A DNA stretch of 64,000 nt from positions 186,001 to 250,000 of the forward strand of contig NZ_FQXR01000002.1 in the NCBI RefSeq assembly GCF_900130025.1, in the 5' to 3' direction. Source of the stretch: Sporanaerobacter acetigenes DSM 13106. Lineage in GTDB: Bacteria; Bacillota; Clostridia; Tissierellales; Sporanaerobacteraceae. Both the position numbers and the translations under genes were made by a program. Within the stretch, counting starts at the first letter, position 1. The number at the start of each line of letters is the position of its first letter. The notes under the pieces are model-generated. The model searched no databases. It was not told the origin of the DNA and worked only from the letters and a program-made list of their open reading frames with translations. This document shows, piece after piece, positions 44,275-52,288 of the stretch.

Positions 44275-45336
44275 TTATTTTAATTTGAATTCCATAGTCA
44301 CAGGATTGTGGTCGGTGTATTTGAAGTCAAAGGAATGTCCTTTGACATTTAGTACTTCCACATTGTCAGAAACTAAATATCCATCTATGACAGCAGTAAA
44401 GTTTACATCTTTTACATAAGGTGTAGCATCTGTTCTAGTAGTTGGCACATTTTTATCTGCTACCCACTGGAATTCATCAGGTTTGAAATCTTCTGGTATC
44501 TTCTGCAGCCAATCAGGCCACTGTTCCATAGTTTTAAATATTGTAGGGTCTGTAGTTGGTATCAAATGATTCCAGTCTCCCCCTACTATTATATAATTGC
44601 CCTTCTCATATTCACTCATTATATATTCTTTCAAAAAACCAAGTTGCTTAACTCTTATTTTCCCACCTTTGTCAAAAGCAGAAAGATGAGTGTTTACCAA
44701 AACCAATTCCTTTCCATTGTTTAAAGGAATCCTGCTTTCTAAAAAACATCTGTCCAATTCAGCCAATTGGCGAGGCCAGCTTTCTTTCCCTGGCAATTGA
44801 TATCTAGTAGCACTATCTATATTGTACTTAGACAATGTAACCAATCCTGCTGAATTTACATTGCCATGAGGCCTAAATACAGGAACTGGAACCCAAAGGG
44901 TTTTATAATTTATTGCAAAACTTGATGAATAATCCTCAAAGTTTTTCTTTAAATGCTCGTACTGATCTATGCAAAAACTCCTTGTAGCATCAGTATCGAC
45001 TTCTTGTACAAATATGAATGAAGAATTGCTGTCTATTAAAAAATCAGTTATCCCATTTAAGTTTTCCAAAGTCTTTTCTTTGCTTGAAGAACGAGAGCCT
45101 GTCCCTCCATCCATGAAAAAGTCTTGCTCACTATCCATTCCACAATACCCTATATTATAGGTAGTGATTGAAAACGTTTCTCCTGCAGATATAGCCTCAT
45201 CTTGATTGTTTTCCACTTCCAAAGGTATGGTATCTTCTGGTTTATAATCAGTAATAGTCATAGCTAATAAATAAACCAAAAATACACACACAAATATCCC
45301 TACAATCCATCCCAATATCTTAAAAAATTTCTTCAT
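44275..45336 (-). CDS. Membrane-anchored endonuclease/exonuclease/phosphatase-family protein
   Basis: A 353-residue protein with one N-terminal membrane helix (FFKILGWIVGIFVCVFLVYLL, about 4-25), so the catalytic domain is outside the cell. EEP motifs are visible: TYNIGYCG, FVQEVDTD (metal-binding Glu), VNTHLSAFDKGG, VGGDWNH and the C-terminal FKYTDHNPV. Members cleave DNA, phospholipids or inositol phosphates; the substrate here is open. ATG after AGGGGGA. It lies just upstream (same strand) of the amidotransferase, 28 bases away, possibly co-transcribed. Confidence 0.82.
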   Translation of the reverse strand: MKKFFKILGWIVGIFVCVFLVYLLAMTITDYKPEDTIPLEVENNQDEAISAGETFSITTYNIGYCGMDSEQDFFMDGGTGSRSSSKEKTLENLNGITDFLIDSNSSFIFVQEVDTDATRSFCIDQYEHLKKNFEDYSSSFAINYKTLWVPVPVFRPHGNVNSAGLVTLSKYNIDSATRYQLPGKESWPRQLAELDRCFLESRIPLNNGKELVLVNTHLSAFDKGGKIRVKQLGFLKEYIMSEYEKGNYIIVGGDWNHLIPTTDPTIFKTMEQWPDWLQKIPEDFKPDEFQWVADKNVPTTRTDATPYVKDVNFTAVIDGYLVSDNVEVLNVKGHSFDFKYTDHNPVTMEFKLK

Positions 45337-45422
45337 AAAAATCCCCCTATTCTCATTATCTAATCAAAAGGTCGGAACTATAACCCCTCCGACCCCTGAC
45401 ATCATCTCAAAGTTAGCACCTC

Positions 45423-45476
45423 GCCGCCCAACCCCGGGACGCTATTTGACCAGCCAAACGAAACGTCCCCATGGCG
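45423..45476. repeat. Constant-loop hairpin repeat, copy 6
   Basis: CCGCC/GGCGG outer stem and GGGACG/CGTCCC inner stem, loop GACCAGCCAAACGAAA. The inner part matches 239-272 closely, and it follows the ydjI stop by two bases. Confidence 0.65.
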
Positions 45477-45478
45477 GT

Positions 45479-46432
45479 TTATGCCAATTTTTGTCCGCAA
45501 TTAGGGCAGAAGTTTGCTCCTTCTGTTTTTGCTCCACAGTTTGGGCAAAAATTTGGTTTTTTGTTGCTATTTGAATTGCTATTCGAATTGTTGTTCATGT
45601 TTTCCATCATTTCTTTGGCTATGTTCATTCCCATCATCATTCCTGCCATATCAGCAGCAGTTCCTCCACCTTTGACTTTTCCAGATGATATGCCATCTAC
45701 CATGGATACTTGTTGATATTTGCCTAGATCTCCAATCATGCTATGAGATGCAGTTTTATTTATCATATCTTGAATTTCCTCAGGATAATTAAAGCTCATG
45801 ATATTGAATCCTGTTATAGTCATGCCATCATCTATTATTTTCATGTCTAAATCTTCTTTGATTCCCCTGCCAATTTCAGAAGCATTGGCTTGAAGATTGA
45901 ACATATCCTTTCCCTCTTTTGAAATCCACTTCATGAGTAATTCATCTAAAACTGCAGTAATCCTTATTTTCACATCTTCTACTAAATAACTATTCTTTAC
46001 CCCTGCAATTTTGTCAATCAACGCTACATAGTCATTGACTTTAAAAGTAAATGTACCATTGGAACGAACTGGCATACCACCTGGCAATTGAGGAGTTGGA
46101 ATATTTATAGCATTTTTAGTTCCCCATTTTACTACAAATTCTTTAGTGTTTACAAACAATACTTCTGCTCTCATGCCAGTATTAAATCCAAATTTAAAAC
46201 CCTTAAGAGTAGATAAAAAAGGAATTATTTGAGTTTCAATATCGTACTCACCTTCATCTTGAAATATTCCTTCAATTTTGCCATTATATAAAAATATAGC
46301 ATCTTGCCCAGGACGAATGATGAGCTTGCTTCCCTTCTTTATTTCATCATTGTTCCATTTCCAAAAAATCATATCATCTCTAAATTCTTTCCATTCAACT
46401 ACATTTGCAAATTGGTTTTTAAAAAGTGCCAT
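45479..46432 (-). CDS. ydjI: SPFH-domain protein with C-terminal zinc ribbon (YdjI)
   Basis: Last gene of the PspA-type operon. The 317-residue protein has an SPFH/virion-core-like domain (about 20-230) and, after an Asn/Ser-rich linker (MNNNSNSNSNSN, about 280-291), two CPNCG motifs (NFCPNCGAK and NFCPNCGQK) forming a zinc ribbon. In Bacillus subtilis YdjI helps place PspA at the membrane together with YdjG and YdjH. Start after AAAGGAATGATAA. No signal peptide; acts on the cytoplasmic membrane face. Confidence 0.88.
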   Translation of the reverse strand: MALFKNQFANVVEWKEFRDDMIFWKWNNDEIKKGSKLIIRPGQDAIFLYNGKIEGIFQDEGEYDIETQIIPFLSTLKGFKFGFNTGMRAEVLFVNTKEFVVKWGTKNAINIPTPQLPGGMPVRSNGTFTFKVNDYVALIDKIAGVKNSYLVEDVKIRITAVLDELLMKWISKEGKDMFNLQANASEIGRGIKEDLDMKIIDDGMTITGFNIMSFNYPEEIQDMINKTASHSMIGDLGKYQQVSMVDGISSGKVKGGGTAADMAGMMMGMNIAKEMMENMNNNSNSNSNSNKKPNFCPNCGAKTEGANFCPNCGQKLA

Positions 46433-46458
46433 ATTATCATTCCTTTCGTTTAATTGTA

Positions 46459-47265
46459 TTAGAAACTACCTCTGCTACCACTATGGGAGTGTCCACCTGA
46501 TGTCACTCCTCCACCTCCACTATGACCACCACCGCCACTGGAATGATTTCCATTGTCTGATGGCTTTCTACGTTTTGCAACTGAGGTTCGTATATAATTG
46601 TCCCTTCTTTGAAGAACTCTTGTAGTGTTGAAATCTTCATAAGTTCCCCCATTTACAGTGACCTTGCCTCCTGAATTATAAACCATAATTCCAACTGCAA
46701 TTCCTGCTATAATCAAGGAAACAATCAATTGAAACCAATTATTAAATAAAATATTTTCAGGATCCACTCCAGGACGTATTCCCATATATTTATAGGAAGT
46801 TTTTATGAATGTATGAAATGCCCTATAGTAGTCTCCCTCTGACAATGCAGGTGTTATTTTATATCTTATTTCATCTAATCTATAATCATCTAAATACTCT
46901 TCTCCTTTATAAACCCCTGCCAAATACACTTCCCTATGCTCCATATCCACAGTCAATATAGCACAATTGCCATTGGGCTTATCATATCCTAAAGCTTTTT
47001 CATCATAAAAATCTTCCATATATTTTACTACATCTTTTTTCTCTGTATCATCTGTAGTTAGGACTATGAAATCCGTTTGCCTTCTTGAACTATATTTTTC
47101 AGCTAATATTTCAAGTTCCTCTACTTCTTCGCCAGTTAATAGTCCTGCCAAATCATAAATTCTCTGTTTTTTATCGCCACTTGCCTTTAAAGCATTTGAT
47201 ATAAAGGGAATTAGAAGTACAATACATAAAAGAATAATCGTTAAAACTTTCTTTTTTCTCACCAT
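46459..47265 (-). CDS. ydjH: TPM-domain membrane protein (YdjH)
   Basis: A 268-residue protein with an N-terminal signal/anchor (KKKVLTIILLCIVLLIPFIS), a TPM domain (about 35-165, IYDLAGLLTGEEVEELEILAEK), a second helix (QLIVSLIIAGIAVGIMVY, about 182-199) and a Gly/Ser/His-rich C-terminal tail. The TPM domain faces out. It overlaps ydjG by seven bases and follows AGGAGGGGG. With YdjG it forms the membrane base of the PspA stress assembly in Bacillus; the role here is inferred from identical gene order. Confidence 0.87.
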   Translation of the reverse strand: MVRKKKVLTIILLCIVLLIPFISNALKASGDKKQRIYDLAGLLTGEEVEELEILAEKYSSRRQTDFIVLTTDDTEKKDVVKYMEDFYDEKALGYDKPNGNCAILTVDMEHREVYLAGVYKGEEYLDDYRLDEIRYKITPALSEGDYYRAFHTFIKTSYKYMGIRPGVDPENILFNNWFQLIVSLIIAGIAVGIMVYNSGGKVTVNGGTYEDFNTTRVLQRRDNYIRTSVAKRRKPSDNGNHSSGGGGHSGGGGVTSGGHSHSGSRGSF

Positions 47266-48287
47266 AATCCCCCTCCTATTGCAATTGAAATAAGCTTAAG
47301 TATTATAAATGAAAACCCAGCTATTCCACCAAACCAAGCAGCAACTTTTTTATAGCTTATAGGAGGTTTACCTACTACTTTTCCCGTTTGACCATTCATA
47401 GCAAAAACATGCTCTGAATCTTCATAGTCATAATACACCATCCATACAGGAAGTAAAGTGTAATAAGCATTTTTCTTGGATGTATCAATATGCTTATTTG
47501 TAAATCTAACTGATGAATATCCCATAATGGTAGAATTTATATAGGACTGTATATAATTTTCAATTTTGTCCTTAGCTCTTGGTAGCATTCGGGATTCATC
47601 GTAATTGTACTTTTCTGCAATATACCCAGCTAAATATGGGGTTTTGAATTCTTTTAAGTCAGTATAATTGTAAGGCTCCAATTTATCCATTAGTTCATCA
47701 TTCATTTTTTCGGATGCATCTACTGGCACCTTTATATAATCAAGATTTATATCTCGATACACATCATAATATCTAGTTTCTGTATAAATATAATCTCCGC
47801 TAGTATATTCTCTAATTTTGGTACCAACAGCATTTACTTCGACTCTACTGTTTAAATCATATAGCCAGAAAGGAACATACATCCCTGTAATCTTCTTGAC
47901 CCTATCAGCAGTCATAAAACCTTTTGGAGTTAAAAGTCCATTTTTGCACCAAGACTTAAAGGCCTCTTCAGCTTGTTTTTTACTGATTTTAAAAGGAATA
48001 ACTTTAGATGGAGCCATGGTTCCTGAAAGTCTATCTCCAAGAACTACTGCTGCTCCACAAAAGCTACAAGTAGTAGCTGTAGTTTCTGCTTCAGTGATTA
48101 TGACTGCCCCGCAATTTTTACAATGATATTCTTTTCCATCCTCTTCTGAAAAAGTACGAGTTATAAACTCATCTGAAAAACCTTCTATATCATCTTCTCT
48201 TCCACAACTATTGCATTTAAGTTTCCCAGTATTGCTATCAAAGACCATATCAGAACCACAATTAGGACATTTATAATGTATAAGCAT
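47259..48287 (-). CDS. ydjG: Zinc-ribbon membrane protein (YdjG, TFIIB-type zinc finger)
   Basis: A 342-residue protein with two N-terminal zinc ribbons (YKCPNCGSDM to KCNSCGRED, and YHCKNCGAVI to CSFCGAAVV, about 5-85), a large middle domain, and a C-terminal membrane helix (AWFGGIAGFSFIILKLISIAIG). It matches YdjG, which links YdjH to PspA. A hairpin 25 bases before its ribosome site separates it from pspA and may set the ratio of the two. Confidence 0.87.
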   Translation of the reverse strand: MLIHYKCPNCGSDMVFDSNTGKLKCNSCGREDDIEGFSDEFITRTFSEEDGKEYHCKNCGAVIITEAETTATTCSFCGAAVVLGDRLSGTMAPSKVIPFKISKKQAEEAFKSWCKNGLLTPKGFMTADRVKKITGMYVPFWLYDLNSRVEVNAVGTKIREYTSGDYIYTETRYYDVYRDINLDYIKVPVDASEKMNDELMDKLEPYNYTDLKEFKTPYLAGYIAEKYNYDESRMLPRAKDKIENYIQSYINSTIMGYSSVRFTNKHIDTSKKNAYYTLLPVWMVYYDYEDSEHVFAMNGQTGKVVGKPPISYKKVAAWFGGIAGFSFIILKLISIAIGGGLW

Positions 48288-48311
48288 AGCAATTCACCTC
48301 ACAATTGGGAT

Positions 48312-48339
48312 AAAAGCTGTAGATAAATCTACAGCTTTT
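48312..48339 (-). terminator. Hairpin after pspA (partial terminator)
   Basis: AAAAGCTGTAGA pairs with TCTACAGCTTTT, followed on the minus strand by ATCCC; likely attenuates or processes the transcript so that PspA is made in excess. Confidence 0.65.
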
Positions 48340-48345
48340 GTATTA

Positions 48346-49023
48346 TTAATTATTTTTTAATTTTGCCTTTAGAGCCTCTAGCTCATCATCTATACTCGTG
48401 TCAACATCATCATATTTAGCTGCCAATTCTTCTATATCATCTTTTTTGCCATCATTTAATTCTGCCATTGCCTCTGCTTCATCTAATGCTTTGTTTACCC
48501 TTTCTTCCATTCTGTCAAAAGCCGATATAGATTTACTTGAATCATCTATTGAAGAACCTATTTTATTTATTCTATCTTGAGTTCTTGCTACTGCCATTTT
48601 TCCTTTAAGCATAGCTCTTCTAGATTCCAATTCATCAATATCACTTACAAGTTTGTCATGCATTTGTCTCATTCTTGTAGAATTAGAAGCTGCCAATTCA
48701 TATGCTTTTGTCAATTCACTTTCTTTTTTCGTAAATTCAGCCTTTTTCTCTAAAAATTTTCTTGCATCGTCTTCATTTCCTGCTTCCAATGCTTTCACTG
48801 CATACTTTTCCATCTTAGCAATTTCTTCTCTACATTCATCTAATTGTCTTTTAGCTCTCTTTTCCTCTGCCATTATGGAAGCTGTTTCAGCTTTTACTTT
48901 TCCTAAATCACTATTTAGATCCCTTAAATATTGGTCTATCATCTTTTCTGGATTTTCAGCCTTATCTAACATTGCATTTATATTGCTAGACATAATATCT
49001 TTAAATCTTGATAAAATACCCAT
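48346..49023 (-). CDS. ydjF: PspA/IM30-family envelope-stress protein (YdjF)
   Basis: A 225-residue ESCRT-III-like coiled-coil protein. It opens MGILSRFKDIMSSNINAMLD and has ENPEKMIDQYLRDLNSDLGKVKAE, the amphipathic helix 0 and helix 1-2 region of PspA. Most of the sequence is helical with heptad Lys/Glu. It polymerises on damaged membrane. Head of the ydjFGHI operon. Confidence 0.92.
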   Translation of the reverse strand: MGILSRFKDIMSSNINAMLDKAENPEKMIDQYLRDLNSDLGKVKAETASIMAEEKRAKRQLDECREEIAKMEKYAVKALEAGNEDDARKFLEKKAEFTKKESELTKAYELAASNSTRMRQMHDKLVSDIDELESRRAMLKGKMAVARTQDRINKIGSSIDDSSKSISAFDRMEERVNKALDEAEAMAELNDGKKDDIEELAAKYDDVDTSIDDELEALKAKLKNN

Positions 49024-49158
49024 TGTATTTACCCCCTCTATATTGGATTACAAAAATTATATCACACTAGGCTAGAATATTGAACTCATATTTAGTCCAT
49101 ACCAATATTTATTCGGAAATTTTAATATTATAACTAGCAATAATTATAAATGTAAAAT

Positions 49159-49178
49159 GCCACGGGGCTCCCCGTGGC
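49159..49178 (-). terminator. Terminator of the restriction-modification operon
   Basis: GCCACGGGG pairs with CCCCGTGGC; on the minus strand followed by ATTTTACATTT, immediately after the stop. Confidence 0.75.
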
Positions 49179-49181
49179 TAG

Positions 49182-50462
49182 CTATTTAGCTAATTCTAAT
49201 ATCCAATTAATCCAACTTGAAATTGTCTGTGCTCTTCTTTTGAATGTTTCTTCAGATCCTATTCTATATAAATTTGATTTTTTCATTATCTCTACAATAT
49301 CACTCTTTTCAGGCATTTTCTCTACTTTAAAATACTCTTTTAAGACTTTATTGAAGGCACTGTGTTTAAGTATTAGTTCTACAAATTTAAGCTGTCTTAA
49401 CTTTAAATTCATATTAAAAAGTCTTTTTCCTTCATCAGTTAAAAAATAAACTATATTTTCATTTTCTCTTCTTTTATCTATTACTCCTAAATACCTGCCC
49501 GCATCAGTATAATAATTAGTTTGTCTTGGGTCAAAATCATAGGTAGTAGTTATTTCTTCTTTTGTCATATCATTTGTATATAATAATTCCAACAAGTTTA
49601 TCAATCTTTTCATATTATCTGCTTGTGGAAATGGAATCCTTGGTTCTTCTATTACCTGCACTTCATTTAGAATAGACTTTATATCATCTAGCTTCACATC
49701 AAATTGTTCTAATGTATAATTTTTTTGTTTTGTCAAAATTAACGAATTATAATTGCAAGTATCCAAAAATTCATACTCATACAATGTAAAAATACCATTA
49801 GAATACACCATGAAAATTGGCCTTATTGCCTTTGCTATTTTGCTGTTCCACAATCTATAAGGATAATATAACTGCCTAATGAGAAAATCATCTGAAATGG
49901 AATTTTTAGCCTCTATTAGTGCAAGACTTTCTTTTCCCTCAAAACCACCATCAATTTCTATTTGAGAATTTGAAACTTTAACTTCCACAGATTTATTTGT
50001 ATTAGTATTATTGATATAAAAAGAAAATTTATCTGAGCTCATTCTTCCATTAACAGTAGGCAAGATTTTATCATCTTGAAAAAAATCTGACAATATACCT
50101 GATACAAAAGCACAATTTATAGCCATTGATTCGGAAGTTATATTTTTATAATCAATGCTTTCTATATATTCTGGAAAAACAATATTGGTTACTTCAGTAT
50201 TCATTTCATCAAATTCTTTATAGGCCTCAAATTGAGAAATAACATAATTTCCCCTGGTTACAGGAAGAATGGATAAATGATTTTCTCTAAATAACTTTGG
50301 CAAATTAATCTTATGATCAAATTTAGTGGCCAATCTAGCTTCCCTAAACTCATTGATTTGAATTGATGAAATTTCAAAAAATCCTTTTTTCTCTATTTCA
50401 TTTAAAATATTATATTTAGTAAAAAGTTTACTCCAAGCTAAATCATTTTTAGTTTCACTCAT
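49182..50462 (-). CDS. Putative type II restriction endonuclease
   Basis: A 426-residue protein in the last position of a restriction-modification operon. The likely PD-(D/E)xK site is IDGGFEGKESLALIEAKNS (about 170-188): the Asp in IDGG, then Glu-Ala-Lys in IEAK. The N-terminal part (about 1-150) may bind DNA. The C-terminal third (about 285-425) has two winged-helix-like segments. I do not recognise the specificity. It is longer than and unlike DpnII/MboI nucleases. It overlaps the Dam-type methylase by eight bases. Confidence 0.68.
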   Translation of the reverse strand: MSETKNDLAWSKLFTKYNILNEIEKKGFFEISSIQINEFREARLATKFDHKINLPKLFRENHLSILPVTRGNYVISQFEAYKEFDEMNTEVTNIVFPEYIESIDYKNITSESMAINCAFVSGILSDFFQDDKILPTVNGRMSSDKFSFYINNTNTNKSVEVKVSNSQIEIDGGFEGKESLALIEAKNSISDDFLIRQLYYPYRLWNSKIAKAIRPIFMVYSNGIFTLYEYEFLDTCNYNSLILTKQKNYTLEQFDVKLDDIKSILNEVQVIEEPRIPFPQADNMKRLINLLELLYTNDMTKEEITTTYDFDPRQTNYYTDAGRYLGVIDKRRENENIVYFLTDEGKRLFNMNLKLRQLKFVELILKHSAFNKVLKEYFKVEKMPEKSDIVEIMKKSNLYRIGSEETFKRRAQTISSWINWILELAK

Positions 50463-51291
50463 AATTCATCACCAACACTTCATTTACTTCTCCTCTCTTG
50501 TTGCCTTTTGAATTTATTGACCTTTTAGCTTGAACTATTTCTATCCTATAATCCTTGTATAGATCTAATATAAATTGAGTTTCAGAATTGGAAAGTAAAA
50601 ACTTAACACCTCTATTATTTAGATTATCACATAGGTCTTTTAGTCTTTTTTGTTCTGCTTTGTCAAAACCACCTTTATCATAGCCTGTAAAACTGCTAGT
50701 ATCACTAATAGGATCATAAGGTGGATCAAAATAAATAAAACTGCCTTTTCTACACCCTTTAACTGCTTCTTCGAAGTCACAACATTTAAAAATTATGTTT
50801 GCAGTATTAAAATAATTGCTTACAGCTCTTAAAGTCGTTTCATTCACAATATTGGGGTTTTTGTATCTCCCAAAAGGTACGTTAAATTGGCCTTGAGAAT
50901 TTACCCTAAATAATCCATTGTAACAGGTTTTATTTAGATAATGTATCCTAGAAGCTCTTTCAACAGGAGTCAACTCATTGTATTTTTGAATGTCTCTATC
51001 CAATTCTCTAATTTTATAAAAATAATCTGGTTCGTTTTTATGCTTTTTCAAATCTTCTATCAAATCTTCCACATTGTTTTTTATCACTTGATATAAATTC
51101 ATAAGCTCCTCATTTATATCATTAACTACTGCTTTATGAGGCTGTAAGTGAAAAAACACTGCTCCTCCACCTAGAAATGGCTCATAATAAGTTGAATAAT
51201 TGGAAGGTAGATATTTATCAATTTCAGAAATTAACTGTCTTTTGCCCCCCACCCATTTGACAACAGGCATTACAAATTCATCTTTATCCAA
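50455..51291 (-). CDS. D12-class N6-adenine DNA methyltransferase (Dam/DpnM type)
   Basis: A 278-residue methylase. Motif X/I: VVKWVGGKRQLISEIDKYLP and YYEPFLGGGAVFF; motif IV: GSFIYFDPPYDPIS (DPPY catalytic, about 191-204). The target-recognition part NKTCYNGLFRVNSQGQFNVPFGRYKN matches Dam/DpnM enzymes, which modify GATC, but related D12 enzymes also serve asymmetric sites. It protects host DNA from the nuclease downstream. It starts after AGGAGAGG. Confidence 0.88.
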   Translation of the reverse strand: MDKDEFVMPVVKWVGGKRQLISEIDKYLPSNYSTYYEPFLGGGAVFFHLQPHKAVVNDINEELMNLYQVIKNNVEDLIEDLKKHKNEPDYFYKIRELDRDIQKYNELTPVERASRIHYLNKTCYNGLFRVNSQGQFNVPFGRYKNPNIVNETTLRAVSNYFNTANIIFKCCDFEEAVKGCRKGSFIYFDPPYDPISDTSSFTGYDKGGFDKAEQKRLKDLCDNLNNRGVKFLLSNSETQFILDLYKDYRIEIVQAKRSINSKGNKRGEVNEVLVMNYE

Positions 51292-51313
51292 TTTGATCCT
51301 CTCCTAATAAATA

Positions 51314-52057
51314 CTAATTTTTAAACTTTGGTTTCCTAAATACAAACAAATACTCATGAGCTATTAAAAGAAAATTATATCGTACACTTTTCTCATACCA
51401 AAAACTTGTAGTATTGCAATTGTGTTGCTCCTTGATAATGATTTCCTTTAATAAAAATCCAGTTTCTAAATACTTCTCCATCACATTAAATCCCAATGGT
51501 ACTATATGTTTAGACTTTCTTGTATCTCCCATTAATATTGCACAATATTTATCTTCTTTTAAAACTCTAAAGCATTCTCTGACCACAGCTCCCATTTCAT
51601 ATATAAATTCGTCCACATCATAATTTGATAAATCACCTTTTATTCCCTGACTATATTTAATTATATTTGAATATGGTGGATGTGTGCAAATCAAATCGAT
51701 ACTATTGTCGGGTACAAAGTATAAATTTCTAGCATCTCCGTTATAAATTCTAGGTTCATAATCTCTATTTTTATCAAAATTTAAGCTTTTTTTCGCTATT
51801 TTAATTGTTTCAGGATTAATCTCAACTCCTATTCCTTTTCTTTGTAATAATTTCGTTTCAATTAAAGTAGTGCCACTACCCATAAATTGATCTAAAACTA
51901 TATCATCTTTTTGGGAATACCTGCTAATAATATTTCTGGGCACATATGGAGACCAATTTCCCCTGTATTCTCCATTATGAGTAGCCCAATTTCCTCTTTC
52001 AGGAAAATTCCATATAGTTGTAGCTTCTAGCTTGAAATTTTTAGGTTCCCAATTCAT
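51314..52057 (-). CDS. Second DNA methyltransferase (N4/N6, amino-methylating)
   Basis: A 247-residue enzyme. SAM-binding motif I is VLDQFMGSGTTLIETKLL (about 53-70) and the catalytic motif IV is LICTHPPYSNIIKYS (about 118-132), with His in place of the more common Ser or Asp before PPY. Motif I lies N-terminal of motif IV, unlike beta-class enzymes. The ATG at 52055-52057 follows GGGGGAGAGAG; an upstream extension of 22 residues is rejected. As first gene of the operon it would be made before the nuclease. Two different methylases suggest an asymmetric or two-strand site. Confidence 0.82.
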   Translation of the reverse strand: MNWEPKNFKLEATTIWNFPERGNWATHNGEYRGNWSPYVPRNIISRYSQKDDIVLDQFMGSGTTLIETKLLQRKGIGVEINPETIKIAKKSLNFDKNRDYEPRIYNGDARNLYFVPDNSIDLICTHPPYSNIIKYSQGIKGDLSNYDVDEFIYEMGAVVRECFRVLKEDKYCAILMGDTRKSKHIVPLGFNVMEKYLETGFLLKEIIIKEQHNCNTTSFWYEKSVRYNFLLIAHEYLFVFRKPKFKN

Positions 52058-52188
52058 TCTCTCTCCCCCTATTTTCACCTTCTTATCGATCAATATACTT
52101 AAGGAATATATATGTATTTCCATTCGACATATATTTGGAAAATCCTCTAATATATTAAAATTGCATAGATTTAATTTTTAATTTATAA

Positions 52189-52214
52189 TTATTATGTAAA
52201 CTTATTATGTAAAC
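52189..52214. repeat. Perfect 13-bp tandem repeat
   Basis: TTATTATGTAAAC occurs twice without a gap, 75 bases before the OPT transporter start. Possible operator for that gene, or simple slippage. Confidence 0.6.
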
Positions 52215-52288
52215 TAAATTTGTTTTTTCCCCTCTTCTTGCATAAATTTTAGGATAAAAAAAATACTATTACAAAGGAGGTTAAAAAG

